DNA from: a virus
Virus record (IMG/VR): IMGVR_UViG_3300029258_001816
Location: 1-41,099 of that record
DNA length: 41,099 nucleotides
Strand: one strand, 5' to 3'
Below are positions 7,940-15,576 of this stretch, piece after piece. The notes below the pieces were generated by a model that worked only from the letters and a program-made list of their open reading frames with translations, did not search any database and had not been told where the DNA came from. Both the position numbers and the translations under genes were made by a program. How positions within the stretch are numbered: position 1 is the stretch's first letter; each line of letters starts with the position of its first letter.

Positions 7940-8149
7940 ATGGAACCGGTCCAGACTGAGACCCCCGTGGAAGAGGCACGCCGCCTGGTTCAGGCGCTGA
8001 TCGAGCGCGGCATGACGGCCACCGAGATCGCTGAGAAGCTCGACCATCGCGTGTCGAGCCGCACGGTCTATCGTTGGGCGAAAGGAGAGAGCTCTCCTCA
8101 GCAGATGAGCGACCTGGAGCTCCTCCGGGCGATCTCTGCGGAGGAATGA
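7940..8149 (+). CDS. Small XRE-like helix-turn-helix protein (69 aa)
   Basis: A 69-aa DNA-binding candidate. Residues about 25-50 read as an HTH: ATEIAEKLD, then SSRTVYRWAKG, typical of Cro/CI or XRE recognition helices, followed by a helical tail. GGAG sits 7 nt before the ATG at 7940. Its place between replication genes and the late block suggests a regulator of gene expression. Operators for it cannot be assigned from the sequence alone. Confidence 0.68.
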   Translation: MEPVQTETPVEEARRLVQALIERGMTATEIAEKLDHRVSSRTVYRWAKGESSPQQMSDLELLRAISAEE

Positions 8150-8190
8150 GGTACTGAAACTCGGAAACGCGCAAAAATAGAGGTAATGAC

Positions 8191-9795
8191 GTGGAATACA
8201 TCCGAAGTGTGAAGAGCAACATCAAGGGCGGCGTGGACATCGAGCTGGGCCCGCGCACTGTCCTGGTCGGGCCCAATGGGTCGGGCAAGAGCAGCGTGGT
8301 TCAAGCCATCCAACTTGCGGCTGACGGGGCCGTGCGTGACGGAGAGGGCCGGGACCGGATCAAGGACTACAGCGCACTCGCGCGCTTCTTCCCGTCCGGC
8401 AGCAAGGTTCTTTTTTCGACCCTCGCGTTGTCAAATGACAACCAGAGGCACTGGGAGATCAAGAAGTCCGGCAAGACCTGGAAGGCGGGTCGGCCCGAGA
8501 TGGACTTCGAGGTCTTCTTCCCCTTCGAGGAGGTCAAGTCGATCCTGGCGAAGGGGGACAAGGAGATCCGAGCGTGGCTGAGTGACCAGATCCTCGGCAA
8601 GATCGACCTGGACTCCCTGAAAGCGATCCTCCCGGAAGAGCAGGCGACACGCATCACCAACCTCGCCCGCTCGGAGGAGTGTGAGCTGGACTTCAACGTC
8701 TTGTCGGCGGCTGCGAGGAAGAAGGCGACCAGCCTCCGCCGGTCGGCCACAATGAAAGAGAAGACCGTAGACCAGTTGACCGAAGGCGTGAGCACGCCCC
8801 TCACCCCGGCGCAGAAGCTCGCGCTGGAGGAGAGGGCCGAGGAGCTGGGAGCAGCACTCTCGAACACCCACGAGCGCAAGGAATCGGACAAGGTGGCGCT
8901 GCTCAACCGCCTCGACAGTGCCCGCGCACGGCTCAAGGTCATCGAAACCCAGTTGGCGGATCCCGCAGCGCAGGAGAGCTCGGATTCGATCTCTCCGGAA
9001 GAACTGGCGCTGCTCCAGCAGCTCCAGCGGTTGCTCGTCATGCACGTCCAACACTTCGGAGTGGACAACTGCATGGTCTGCCGGACGAAAAACATCGAGG
9101 AGAACTTGGCGGAGCAGGTCGCGATCGTGGAGGAGGGCTTGCGGAGCAGTGCTGATGTCCGGAGGAAGTCCCAGCTCGAAGCGCAGCGGTCGGCTCTCCA
9201 GGACGAAGTGAAGACGCTCCAAGAAGCCTACGACAACTTCGTCCTCGTCGATGTCACTCCGCTTCGCGAGGAGCTGAACCAGATCCGCAACCTGATCGCA
9301 GGAGACATCGCTTCCCGCCGGGCATGGGACAACGTGAAGGCAGTCAACGCGGAGGTCGCAGCGACTCGGGCTCAGGCGGACAGCCTGGTAGCTGCCGCTG
9401 GCACCCTGGACAAGGTAGGGAGGAAGCGGTTGAAGGAGGGTCTTGAGGCCTTCACGGACGAGGTGGGCCACTTCTGCCCTGCTGGTGTTGAAGTAGGCGT
9501 TGACCTCGACGCAGGGCGAATCGGCTTCGTCCGAGACGGCCAGCTTCACACGGGACTCTCGGGAGGTGAGTGGTCCGCGCTCGTGATGGCTCTCGGTTGC
9601 TACCTCGCGCGCAAGAACCCCTCAGACAGCATCAACGTCTTGACTCCCGACGATCGGGGTTGGGACCCGGCTACCCTCGGGAACGTCATGGCTGCGGTCC
9701 AGGACTACGGCGGTCAGGTGATCATCATGAGCACGGTCACTCCGGACGAGTGGGAAGAAGACTGGTCCGTGATCCACCTCGGCGGAGAAGAGTAG
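8191..9795 (+). CDS. Rad50/SbcC-like SMC-type ATPase
   Basis: A 534-aa ABC-type ATPase of the Rad50/SbcC/T4 gp46 group. Walker A is GPNGSGKSS (27-35). Two coiled-coil arms flank a zinc-hook CMVC (Cys294, Cys297). The ABC signature is LSGGE (456-460). The Walker B strand reads NVLTPDD with Asp487-Asp488, so the usual catalytic Glu is replaced by Asp. Such proteins normally work with an Mre11/SbcD/gp47 nuclease, and none is visible in this window. The start is GTG at 8191 behind GAGGTAA. It probably processes DNA ends during recombination-dependent replication. The arms are short compared with SbcC, as usual in phages. Confidence 0.85.
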   Translation: MEYIRSVKSNIKGGVDIELGPRTVLVGPNGSGKSSVVQAIQLAADGAVRDGEGRDRIKDYSALARFFPSGSKVLFSTLALSNDNQRHWEIKKSGKTWKAGRPEMDFEVFFPFEEVKSILAKGDKEIRAWLSDQILGKIDLDSLKAILPEEQATRITNLARSEECELDFNVLSAAARKKATSLRRSATMKEKTVDQLTEGVSTPLTPAQKLALEERAEELGAALSNTHERKESDKVALLNRLDSARARLKVIETQLADPAAQESSDSISPEELALLQQLQRLLVMHVQHFGVDNCMVCRTKNIEENLAEQVAIVEEGLRSSADVRRKSQLEAQRSALQDEVKTLQEAYDNFVLVDVTPLREELNQIRNLIAGDIASRRAWDNVKAVNAEVAATRAQADSLVAAAGTLDKVGRKRLKEGLEAFTDEVGHFCPAGVEVGVDLDAGRIGFVRDGQLHTGLSGGEWSALVMALGCYLARKNPSDSINVLTPDDRGWDPATLGNVMAAVQDYGGQVIIMSTVTPDEWEEDWSVIHLGGEE

Positions 9796-9815
9796 CACTC
9801 TCTTTTTCGGCCAGA

Positions 9816-9849
9816 CTCCAGAGCGGGTGATACGTTCACCCCTCTGGAG
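9816..9849 (+). terminator. 14-bp palindrome with embedded -10; terminator or operator
   Basis: CTCCAGAG (9816-9823), a bulged C, then GGGTGA (9825-9830), loop TACGT, and the complementary TCACCC and CTCTGGAG (9836-9849). There is no T tract. The right arm includes the GGAG ribosome site of the next gene and the loop includes its putative -10, so it could end upstream transcription, mask translation, or bind a regulator. Confidence 0.6.
9828..9836 (+). promoter_or_regulatory. Extended -10 late promoter (TGATACGTT)
   Basis: TGA followed by TACGTT, one of six TGNTASRNT motifs placed before virion-type genes. No good -35 is present. The ATG of the next gene is 19 nt downstream, so the leader would be about ten bases. 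Confidence 0.45.
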
Positions 9850-9854
9850 TACCC

Positions 9855-10292
9855 ATGGCCACAGCCGATCCGAACCCGTTCACCAGCCGAACGGTGTCTG
9901 TCATCGCAGGCACCCCCATGGAGTGGTCTCAGCGGTTGACCGATGATGCGGGAACAGCGATCCCAGGCACTTCCCGCATTGGCTCGGAGATCGCGACGAA
10001 CACGCGCGCCCTGATCGTCTACAACAACAGCTCCACTGAGACGCTGTGCATCGAGTGCCGCACGACTGCCTCTCTGATCGATGGGGGAACTGGCCTGTTC
10101 CCCCCGATGACCACCACGCCGCCAGCGGACATCGCGTACATCCCGCCAGGCGGCGCGTTCACGGTTGACATCGGGCCGAACGGCGACCGAATCCTTGCTC
10201 CCTGGGTGTATGTCCAGGCGCAGGGTGCTGTTGCCGTGACTGCCAGCTTCATCCTGCTCAACACCAGCGGCAACCTGCAACTGGGCCGCTGA
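9855..10292 (+). CDS. Small beta-rich virion-type protein (145 aa)
   Basis: A 145-aa protein rich in Thr, Ser, Ile and Val, with predicted beta strands throughout and few charged residues. It carries GLFPPMT and IPPGGAFTVDIGPNG segments resembling phage spike or decoration proteins. It shares the general look of the small proteins at 30956-33808 on the other strand. GGAG is 5 nt before the ATG. Its stop overlaps the next start by one base (TGATG). Structural role is inferred from composition and position. Confidence 0.6.
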   Translation: MATADPNPFTSRTVSVIAGTPMEWSQRLTDDAGTAIPGTSRIGSEIATNTRALIVYNNSSTETLCIECRTTASLIDGGTGLFPPMTTTPPADIAYIPPGGAFTVDIGPNGDRILAPWVYVQAQGAVAVTASFILLNTSGNLQLGR

Positions 10293-10585
10293 TGACGACA
10301 CTGGGCATCAGTAGCGGCTACTCCGTACCGGGGTCAGGCGGAGGTGGCGGAGGTGGCGGGGGATCCGGACCGTTTGAGCGGGTGGACGAGTACGACACGG
10401 CTCCTGGGCAAGTGGAGTTCACCTTGTCGGCCGCGCCCAACCCGTCCAAACTGGCCCACCGGGTCTACCTCAATGGTCGGTTGCTTCGGTTGGGCGTGGA
10501 CTATACGCTGACGAGCGCCACGTTGACGTTCTTGCGTGTACCCGATGCCGAGAGTTTCGTCGCTGTCTACTATGACACCCTGTAG
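10292..10585 (+). CDS. Gly-linker protein with tail-fibre-type C-terminal domain (97 aa)
   Basis: A 97-aa protein. Residues 1-14 are followed by a run of nine glycines and then an 70-aa beta domain. That domain (YLNGRLLRLGVDYT then a hydrophobic strand) closely resembles the end of the tail-fibre-like gene downstream (FLNGRLMELG...DYTVTTG). It therefore looks like a free copy of a fibre tip or base domain on a flexible linker. It is coupled to the preceding gene. Confidence 0.62.
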   Translation: MTTLGISSGYSVPGSGGGGGGGGGSGPFERVDEYDTAPGQVEFTLSAAPNPSKLAHRVYLNGRLLRLGVDYTLTSATLTFLRVPDAESFVAVYYDTL

Positions 10586-10625
10586 CGGGCGCTGAGAGAG
10601 GGTTCTTGTTCGCCTGCGAAGACAG

Positions 10626-10634
10626 TGGTACAGT
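10626..10634 (+). promoter_or_regulatory. Extended -10 late promoter (TGGTACAGT)
   Basis: TGG plus TACAGT, with a weak TTGTTC 17 nt upstream. A GC hairpin starts about 5 nt downstream, near the predicted transcript start. It serves the tail-fibre-like gene at 10690. Confidence 0.5.
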
Positions 10635-10638
10635 CCCC

Positions 10639-10664
10639 GCGACCGCCGAGTCCTTTGGCGGCGC
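10639..10664 (+). other. Transcript 5'-end hairpin
   Basis: GCGaCCGCC (10639-10647, one bulged A) pairs with GGCGGCGC (10657-10664) around a 9-nt loop. It lies where the tail-fibre-like mRNA should begin and may protect its 5' end. Confidence 0.5.
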
Positions 10665-10689
10665 ACTCCCTCTCACAGAGCAGAGCCCT

Positions 10690-11691
10690 ATGCCCGCATA
10701 CACCTTGATCAAGACCGGCGACATCGCCGACTCCCAGATCACTACCGGCAAGATCGTGGACGCCAACGTCACCACGGCCAAGCTGGAGAACAGCGCTGTC
10801 ACCACGCTGAAGATCGCCGACGCCAACGTCACCCACGCCAAGCTGGCCGCTGACGCGGTGGAGACCGACAACATCGTCAACCTCAACGTCACCACCGACA
10901 AGCTGGCCGACGACGCGGTCACGGCCGCCAAGCTCGATGACGTGTCGGGCGACGGCATGAGCCAGGACACGGACGGCACCCTCGACGTGAACGTCGACGG
11001 GTCGACCATCGAGGTCAACGGCGACAACGACCTCGCCGTCATCGAGGGTGGCATCACCGCCCGCGAGATCGCCGCCGACGCGGTGGGCTCCTCCGAGCTT
11101 GCCGATGACGCTGTCGACACCGCTGCCATCCAGGACGACGCCGTCACCAACGCCAAGGTGGCCGCCAACGCCATCCAGCGCGAGCAGCTTGACGACGACG
11201 CCGTGGGCCCCGACGAGCTTGACCTGGGCGCCAACTACACCTTCGAGGGTACCTCGCAGGTCAACTTCGCCGCCAACGGCCACGTCCGGTGGGCGACGAC
11301 CCCCAGCGACGCCAACGACCTCGTCAACAAGGCATACGTCGACAGCCTGTCCGCCGGCCTGTCGTGGAAGGACTCGGTTCGCGCTGCGTCCACCGGCAAC
11401 GTGGATCTGGCGAACCCGGGCGCCAGCCTGGACGGCGTGTCCCTGTCCAACAAGGACCGGATCCTGCTGAAGGACCAGACCGACGACACCGAGAACGGCA
11501 TCTACCTCTGGACGGGCGCCACCAGCGCCCTGACCCGTACCGACGACATGAACGAGGGCAGCGAGTTCCCATCTGCGGCGGTCTTCGTCCGCGAGGGTAC
11601 CGTCAACGCTGACATCGGCTACGTCTGCACCTCCGACAGCGTGACCGTCGGTGTCTCCTCCGTGACGTTCGTGGAGTTCACCGGGGCCTAG
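10690..11691 (+). CDS. Tail-fibre-like protein, N-terminal part (frameshifted)
   Basis: 333 aa. Residues about 1-180 consist of degenerate repeats of about 15 residues around DANVTTAKL and DDAVTAAKL, a repeat style seen in phage fibres. A shaft segment follows, then a domain with KAYVD, ENGIYLWTGA, LTRTDD and GYVCTSD, which is typical of phage tail fibres. It ends at TAG 11689-11691 right after VEFTGA. The next frame continues the expected fibre sequence without a start or ribosome site. Dropping one G from GGGG at 11683-11686 joins both parts into about 550 aa. ATG 10690 is chosen over an upstream in-frame start because it lies after the promoter and hairpin. Confidence 0.78.
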   Translation: MPAYTLIKTGDIADSQITTGKIVDANVTTAKLENSAVTTLKIADANVTHAKLAADAVETDNIVNLNVTTDKLADDAVTAAKLDDVSGDGMSQDTDGTLDVNVDGSTIEVNGDNDLAVIEGGITAREIAADAVGSSELADDAVDTAAIQDDAVTNAKVAANAIQREQLDDDAVGPDELDLGANYTFEGTSQVNFAANGHVRWATTPSDANDLVNKAYVDSLSAGLSWKDSVRAASTGNVDLANPGASLDGVSLSNKDRILLKDQTDDTENGIYLWTGATSALTRTDDMNEGSEFPSAAVFVREGTVNADIGYVCTSDSVTVGVSSVTFVEFTGA

Positions 11692-12352
11692 TCCCGGTCT
11701 GACCTTCGACGGGGACGACCTCGCGGTGGCTGTGGACGGCTCCGGCGGCGTCGAGATCAAGTCCGACGCGCTGGTTATCAAGACCAACAACGGCGTGACG
11801 ACCGACTCCAACGGCCTCACCCTGCTGTTCGCCCAGGGCAACACCACCATCGAGTTCGATCCCGGCGAGGACGATGGCCAGCAGGGCATCCGGGTCCGGT
11901 TCGACGGCGCCAAGGGCCTCACCTCCGCCAGCACCGGCCTCCAGGCCAACATCAACACCGACTCCCTGGAGTTCGACGGCGGAACGGGCGCCATCGACAT
12001 CAAGGACGGCGGCGTGAGCACCGACGAGATCGCGGACGGCGCGGTCACCACGGCCAAGATCGCCGACGGGGACGTGACCCTGGACAAGCTGTCCGACGCG
12101 GTCAAGAACAGCTTCTCCGGGTACACCGACACCTCCACGGGTGAGATCGCGTCGGACGGCGACACCATCACCCTGCCCGCCGACTGCCCGGAGACCGTCC
12201 CCGGCCACCTCTTCTTCCTGAACGGCCGCCTCATGGAGTTGGGCGCTGGTCGCGACTACACCGTCACCACCGGCGTGATCACGCTGGTCGGCGGTTCGAT
12301 CGCTGGTGACCGCTACCAGATCGTGTACGACAGCGAGAACCCCCCGGCCTGA
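11690..12352 (+). CDS. Tail-fibre-like protein, C-terminal part (+1 frame)
   Basis: 220 codons in the +1 frame relative to the preceding gene. It begins PGLTFDGDDLAVAVDG and continues with DALVIKTNNGVTTDSNGL, shaft-type sequence that normally follows the VEFTGA end of the upstream part. Two more TAKIADGDVT-type repeats and a C-terminal tip domain (FLNGRLMELG, DYTVTTG) follow. The tip matches the 97-aa protein at 10292. The only early start candidate is GTG at 11726, without a ribosome site. It is most likely the second half of one fibre gene. Confidence 0.72.
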   Translation, partial: SPGLTFDGDDLAVAVDGSGGVEIKSDALVIKTNNGVTTDSNGLTLLFAQGNTTIEFDPGEDDGQQGIRVRFDGAKGLTSASTGLQANINTDSLEFDGGTGAIDIKDGGVSTDEIADGAVTTAKIADGDVTLDKLSDAVKNSFSGYTDTSTGEIASDGDTITLPADCPETVPGHLFFLNGRLMELGAGRDYTVTTGVITLVGGSIAGDRYQIVYDSENPPA

Positions 12353-12364
12353 TCGCCCCGGGCG

Positions 12365-12373
12365 TGCTACGCT
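12365..12373 (+). promoter_or_regulatory. Extended -10 late promoter (TGCTACGCT)
   Basis: TGC plus TACGCT directly before a strong hairpin. It lies 51 nt before the ATG at 12424, which has its own TGGAG ribosome site. No -35 is visible. Confidence 0.45.
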
Positions 12374-12402
12374 GACCCCGTCCTCCTCGTGAGGGCGGGG
12401 TC
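12374..12402 (+). terminator. GC-rich hairpin after the fibre gene
   Basis: An 11-bp stem (GACCCCGTCCT with AGGGCGGGGTC, one wobble) and a 7-nt loop. No T tract follows. It may stop readthrough from the fibre gene or form the 5' end of the next transcript, given the -10 just upstream. Confidence 0.55.
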
Positions 12403-12423
12403 CTGTCGTTCTGGAGTACGCCC

Positions 12424-12990
12424 ATGCCGCCTCGGAGCATTCTGGTCTTTGCCCGTGGGTGTGACACAATCCGCAAAACGCCCTTCTGGACGGGGTTTCG
12501 GGAGCGCATCGAGAACACCCCTCGGGGTCGCTTTGTCGAGGTGGGCGCCCTCCTGGGCAGCGTTCGGGTGATGCAGGAGCAGGTGGACGAGTCGTTGCGG
12601 CGCGGGGAGCTTGCGGCCCTGGTGGGGATGCGGATTCCGCGCGGCGGGGGCGACTGGAGCCAGATCCGGCACTTCACCGAGGCCCGGTTCAGCAGGCGCC
12701 TGAGCAAGTACGTCGAAGGGCGGCTGCGGAGTGCGAACCTCCCTGAGATTCCGGTGCGCTACAACGTGGAGTACGGGCCTGACGACGTGAAGCGAGACCG
12801 GGAGGCCCGCGCCTACGTCCAGGCGTGTGCGGAGCTGCGGCACCGGGTCGCGCCGCTTGTGATCTTGCCTTGGTTCGGGGACAACCCCGAGCAGCGCCGT
12901 TACCGCAAGGAGGACGCTCTGGGAAGCCGCCTGTTCGGGGTGCTCATGGCCCAAGGCGTCACGCACTTCTTAGGCAGGTGGAACGGATGA
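12424..12990 (+). CDS. Hypothetical protein (188 aa)
   Basis: A 188-aa soluble basic protein beginning MPPRSILVFARGCD. The middle has many Arg and Glu, and a conserved-looking LVILPWFGDNPEQ segment lies near residue 145. It overlaps the amidase start by 4 nt (ATGA), so both are cotranslated. That suggests a role in lysis or host entry, but I recognise no family. Confidence 0.65.
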   Translation: MPPRSILVFARGCDTIRKTPFWTGFRERIENTPRGRFVEVGALLGSVRVMQEQVDESLRRGELAALVGMRIPRGGGDWSQIRHFTEARFSRRLSKYVEGRLRSANLPEIPVRYNVEYGPDDVKRDREARAYVQACAELRHRVAPLVILPWFGDNPEQRRYRKEDALGSRLFGVLMAQGVTHFLGRWNG

Positions 12991-13595
12991 TCGTGATCTT
13001 CGACCGACAGCACTACGGCAAGCCCGGCAAGTCCGACCTCGGCGCCGGGTACGATCTCGACCAAGACGGCAACGTCGAGCTTCAAGAGCGCGAGGCGAAC
13101 CTGACGCCGCTCTACATCGACCCCGCACGGAAGATGCTGGAGGGTCTGGGTCACACCGTGCATGTCCTCGACGCGGGCTGGTACAGCGAACGCCACAAGC
13201 AGGCCAACGCCATCGCAGCCGCGACGGAGGAGCCGGTGGCGTACCTCGCCTGCCACATCAACGCCGGCCGGGGCGACTACGCCGTGATGATCCACGACGA
13301 GCGGAGCGCGGGGGGCAAGCAACTGGCGAACAACCTCACGGCGGCGCTGTTCGATCACAACCCGCCGGGCATCCGGCGGTTTCTCGTGCGCGGAGCGTCG
13401 GCCAGCAACGCTTGGCGGCGGGGCTTCTCGACCATCCGGGGGATCTACGCCGGCCCCGCAAACATCAGCGGTGTGTGCGTGGAACCGTACTTCATCGACC
13501 ACCCAGGCCACCGGGTGTTGGCCTCCCCGGAAGGTGGATCAGCGCTCGCTGAGGCGCTGGTCGACGGGTTGATCCAGTGGGGTCACGTCGCGTAG
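12987..13595 (+). CDS. N-acetylmuramoyl-L-alanine amidase (Amidase_3-like)
   Basis: A 202-aa zinc amidase that should cleave the bond between MurNAc and the peptide stem of peptidoglycan. Family features in order: His9 in FDRQHYG, Glu34/Glu36 before ANL, an alpha helix ending in GLGHTVHVLD, the ER-KQAN segment (residues 69-74), His90 in ACHINAG, and a late VEPYFIDHP with a candidate catalytic Glu. There is no signal peptide or separate binding domain, so it is a compact endolysin or virion-borne lysin. It is coupled to the upstream gene. A second lytic enzyme, a lysozyme, is encoded at 21197. Confidence 0.82.
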   Translation: MIVIFDRQHYGKPGKSDLGAGYDLDQDGNVELQEREANLTPLYIDPARKMLEGLGHTVHVLDAGWYSERHKQANAIAAATEEPVAYLACHINAGRGDYAVMIHDERSAGGKQLANNLTAALFDHNPPGIRRFLVRGASASNAWRRGFSTIRGIYAGPANISGVCVEPYFIDHPGHRVLASPEGGSALAEALVDGLIQWGHVA

Positions 13596-13618
13596 CCATG
13601 AGCGGTGGCCGCCGCGCA

Positions 13619-13627
13619 TGGTAGGCT
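13619..13627 (+). promoter_or_regulatory. Extended -10 late promoter (TGGTAGGCT)
   Basis: TGG plus TAGGCT, identical to the motif at 36602-36610 on the other strand. It lies 28 nt before the ATG of the Cys-rich membrane protein. Confidence 0.5.
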
Positions 13628-13654
13628 TCGGACGACCTGTCTCTGGGCAAACGG

Positions 13655-14167
13655 ATGAAAGACCTCCTGACCACCGGCCTCGCGCTTGTCGGAGCCTACG
13701 CGCTGCTTGACCGCTTGGGTGTTGTCGGGGGTCCTCGGTGCCCCGAAGCGACACAGAGCATCGGCGTGAACACGCGCAACCGGCAGATCGCCATCGACCT
13801 GTTCTTGTACGGGCCGCTCAACCCCGCGTTGCCCTCGACTGGGTACTGGCGTCGTCTCGCTGCCGTGTGGTCCCGCAACCAGGAGCCAACCCCAGAGGCG
13901 ATTCAGGAAGCGAAAAGCGCTCGGTGCGGAAACTGCGGGGTGTTCGACGTGTCGCCTGGGATGCGTCGGTGTCTCCCGCCCATCGACACCGCCGACGACT
14001 ACGACACCTTCGCTGTGGAGTCTGACGCGGTGCTGGGGTACTGCTGGGCGCATCACTTCAAGTGCGCCTCGACGCGGACGTGCAAGACGTGGGTAGCTGG
14101 CGGCCCGATCAAGACGGATGCTCGCAGCCCCTTGCGCCAGCTCCTGAGACGCGGAGTAGGTGGCTGA
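13655..14167 (+). CDS. Cys-rich single-TM protein (170 aa)
   Basis: Residues 5-25 form one hydrophobic helix. An NRQIAIDLFLYGPLNP segment and a soluble domain follow, with CGNC, a later MRRC, GYC and CASTRTC motifs. The cysteine spacing (CxxC, then C, then C-x7-C-x5-C) suggests a metal or Fe-S site. I recall this pattern (RCGNC...GYC...RTC..W..GGPI) from uncharacterised phage proteins but cannot give a family name. It is probably a virion or host-membrane protein with the cysteine domain on one face. It has its own extended -10 promoter. Confidence 0.66.
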   Translation: MKDLLTTGLALVGAYALLDRLGVVGGPRCPEATQSIGVNTRNRQIAIDLFLYGPLNPALPSTGYWRRLAAVWSRNQEPTPEAIQEAKSARCGNCGVFDVSPGMRRCLPPIDTADDYDTFAVESDAVLGYCWAHHFKCASTRTCKTWVAGGPIKTDARSPLRQLLRRGVGG

Positions 14168-14169
14168 CG

Positions 14170-14655
14170 TCAGCTCTCCAGCCCGAGAGCGGCGTTGAGG
14201 TGCTCCTCGATCTCCTCCAGGAGAGTGTTTCGGAACACCCGGAGCTGGGTCTGGTTGCATGAAGACAGCTCATCGAGGATGTGATCGGGGATGCTCGCCC
14301 CCACGATGAGGTTGCCTGCCTGGCTCATTCGGACCTTGAACTTGCAAGCCCGCGCGAGGATCGCTCCGTGACGGGCTTGTGACACGGTCTCCGCGAAGTC
14401 CGACACACGAGAGTAGACCGTCTGGGCTGCGGTGAAGAAGTCACCCCAAGGCGTGCTGTAGTTTTTGGGCTCCGGGGAGAAGGCACTCTCCTCGGGTGCC
14501 TGTTCCTTCGCTGCACGAGCTTCGATGAGCCAGGGATGCTCCTGCTCCATCTTGCGCTTGATCCGAGCGGCGTTTCCTGCTTCCCCGCCTTCGCCACGTT
14601 CTGCGAGAGTGCAGACCTTGAGGTACTTCTCGAAAGTCTTGTCGTCGTCAGCCAT
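14170..14655 (-). CDS. DUF2786-like protein (161 aa)
   Basis: The N-terminal 45 residues (KYLKVCTLAERG, then GGEAGNAARIKRKMEQEHPWL) resemble the DUF2786 helix pair of uncharacterised phage and bacterial proteins. A linker and a helical C-terminal domain with QTQLRVFRNTLLEEIEEH follow. GAGGAA precedes its ATG. It is divergently oriented to the gene at 14727, with overlapping promoters between them. Function is unknown. Confidence 0.62.
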   Translation of the reverse strand: MADDDKTFEKYLKVCTLAERGEGGEAGNAARIKRKMEQEHPWLIEARAAKEQAPEESAFSPEPKNYSTPWGDFFTAAQTVYSRVSDFAETVSQARHGAILARACKFKVRMSQAGNLIVGASIPDHILDELSSCNQTQLRVFRNTLLEEIEEHLNAALGLES

Positions 14656-14673
14656 AGAAGTTCCTCAGAGCTC

Positions 14674-14724
14674 TTGAACTTAGTGGGAGAGTGACATATG
14701 ACACTAACGCGGAGGTGAAGTCAA
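14674..14724. promoter_or_regulatory. Overlapping divergent promoters
   Basis: On the + strand, TTGAAC (14674-14679), a 17-nt spacer and TATGAC (14697-14702). On the - strand, TTGACT (14724-14719), a 17-nt spacer and TCATAT. The + promoter predicts a transcript start near 14709, just before the GGAGG at 14711, which supports ATG 14727 as the + gene start. Confidence 0.5.
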
Positions 14725-14726
14725 GC

Positions 14727-14993
14727 ATGTCGAATCGGTATCGTCGAGCCAGAGCGTTGGGGGCAGATCACTTCGAGTCTCAGGTCCGGTCGGACAGGGA
14801 GCTCTTGGCTCACTTCGGGCTGAAGCTGCTCGACGTGTCCGGGGGAATCTCAGTCGCCTTTGAGAGTGAGTTGAAGTCGGGCCGGATCAATCCTTGGAAC
14901 TGCACGACCATCGACGGGAAGCTCTTCGAGTGGCTGGAACCTCTGCTCCAAGAGCTGGCTCGGCGGCGGGAAGAGGACCTCAAAACGGGCTGA
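14727..14993 (+). CDS. Hypothetical protein (88 aa)
   Basis: An 88-aa soluble protein beginning MSNRYRRARALG. GGAGG at 14711-14715 precedes the ATG with a slightly long spacer. In-frame GTG codons at 14691 and 14715 fall at or before the predicted transcript start, so they are less likely. The C-terminus is helical and charged and overlaps the converging gene by 14 nt. No family is recognised. Confidence 0.58.
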   Translation: MSNRYRRARALGADHFESQVRSDRELLAHFGLKLLDVSGGISVAFESELKSGRINPWNCTTIDGKLFEWLEPLLQELARRREEDLKTG

Positions 14994-15426
14994 CACCGAA
15001 GAGATCTTCGTAGGCATCCGCGACGGCCTCGTTGCTCATGTCCCCGAAGATGGAAGCAGCATACGCCGCCGAAGACCTCTCCGTCGCCTCGACAGCAATC
15101 ATGGCCCCGGGAGCCTGATCTTCGTTGCCCTCAGTACCCACGTCCGCGAACTGCGTGGCTTCGCGAGAGCTCTGTCGGGCCATGTCGCGGAGGATGTCAT
15201 TCAGGATCTCTCGCGCCGCTGAGACATCGTCCTTTGAGGTGAACAGTGACTGGTCTACTTCTACGTAGGCTTCGCTGTACGTGACCCCTTGGGCCTTTTG
15301 AAGTGCCTTTACTGCGGCGTTTCTCAGGCTACGCAGGGCGCTGTCCGTTTTGAGCGCTCGGCTCACAGTGGGCAACAAAGCCTGCATATTTGGGTCCTGC
15401 AAGAGGCCGTTCTTGATCTTTGCCAT
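14980..15426 (-). CDS. Hypothetical helical protein (148 aa)
   Basis: A 148-aa acidic, Ala-rich, mostly helical protein beginning MAKIKNGLLQDPN and ending MSNEAVADAYEDLFGVSPF. GGAGAG lies upstream of the ATG. It transcribes away from the long non-coding region at 15427-15795, which probably carries its promoter. No domain is recognised. Confidence 0.6.
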   Translation of the reverse strand: MAKIKNGLLQDPNMQALLPTVSRALKTDSALRSLRNAAVKALQKAQGVTYSEAYVEVDQSLFTSKDDVSAAREILNDILRDMARQSSREATQFADVGTEGNEDQAPGAMIAVEATERSSAAYAASIFGDMSNEAVADAYEDLFGVSPF

Positions 15427-15542
15427 CTTCTCTCCTACGGAGAGAAAGTACCGCAGAGCGCCGGTTTCAGCCAGCTCGACAGGTCGAAGGTGAGCTGCCT
15501 TCGTGGGTATGCGCGCGGGTCATGGGGGTCAGGTCTGGATTC

Positions 15543-15575
15543 GGCGAGAATGCCCTGCTGATCGACATTCTCGCC
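15543..15575. repeat. Perfect 10-bp inverted repeat
   Basis: GGCGAGAATG (15543-15552) and CATTCTCGCC (15566-15575) around a 13-nt loop. No T tract follows on the + strand. It may be a terminator-like structure or an arm of the adjoining site. Confidence 0.75.
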
Positions 15576-15576
15576 A

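Noticed and set aside
8191-9795. Anti-phage defence ATPase (OLD or retron-type)
   Set aside because: Zinc hook, arm layout and replication-block context fit Rad50/SbcC better; no toprim or nuclease domain is fused.
10570-12234. 554-aa - strand frame opposite the fibre gene
   Set aside because: A shadow frame: repetitive Val/Gly/Ser sequence caused by the fibre repeats, with no ribosome site.
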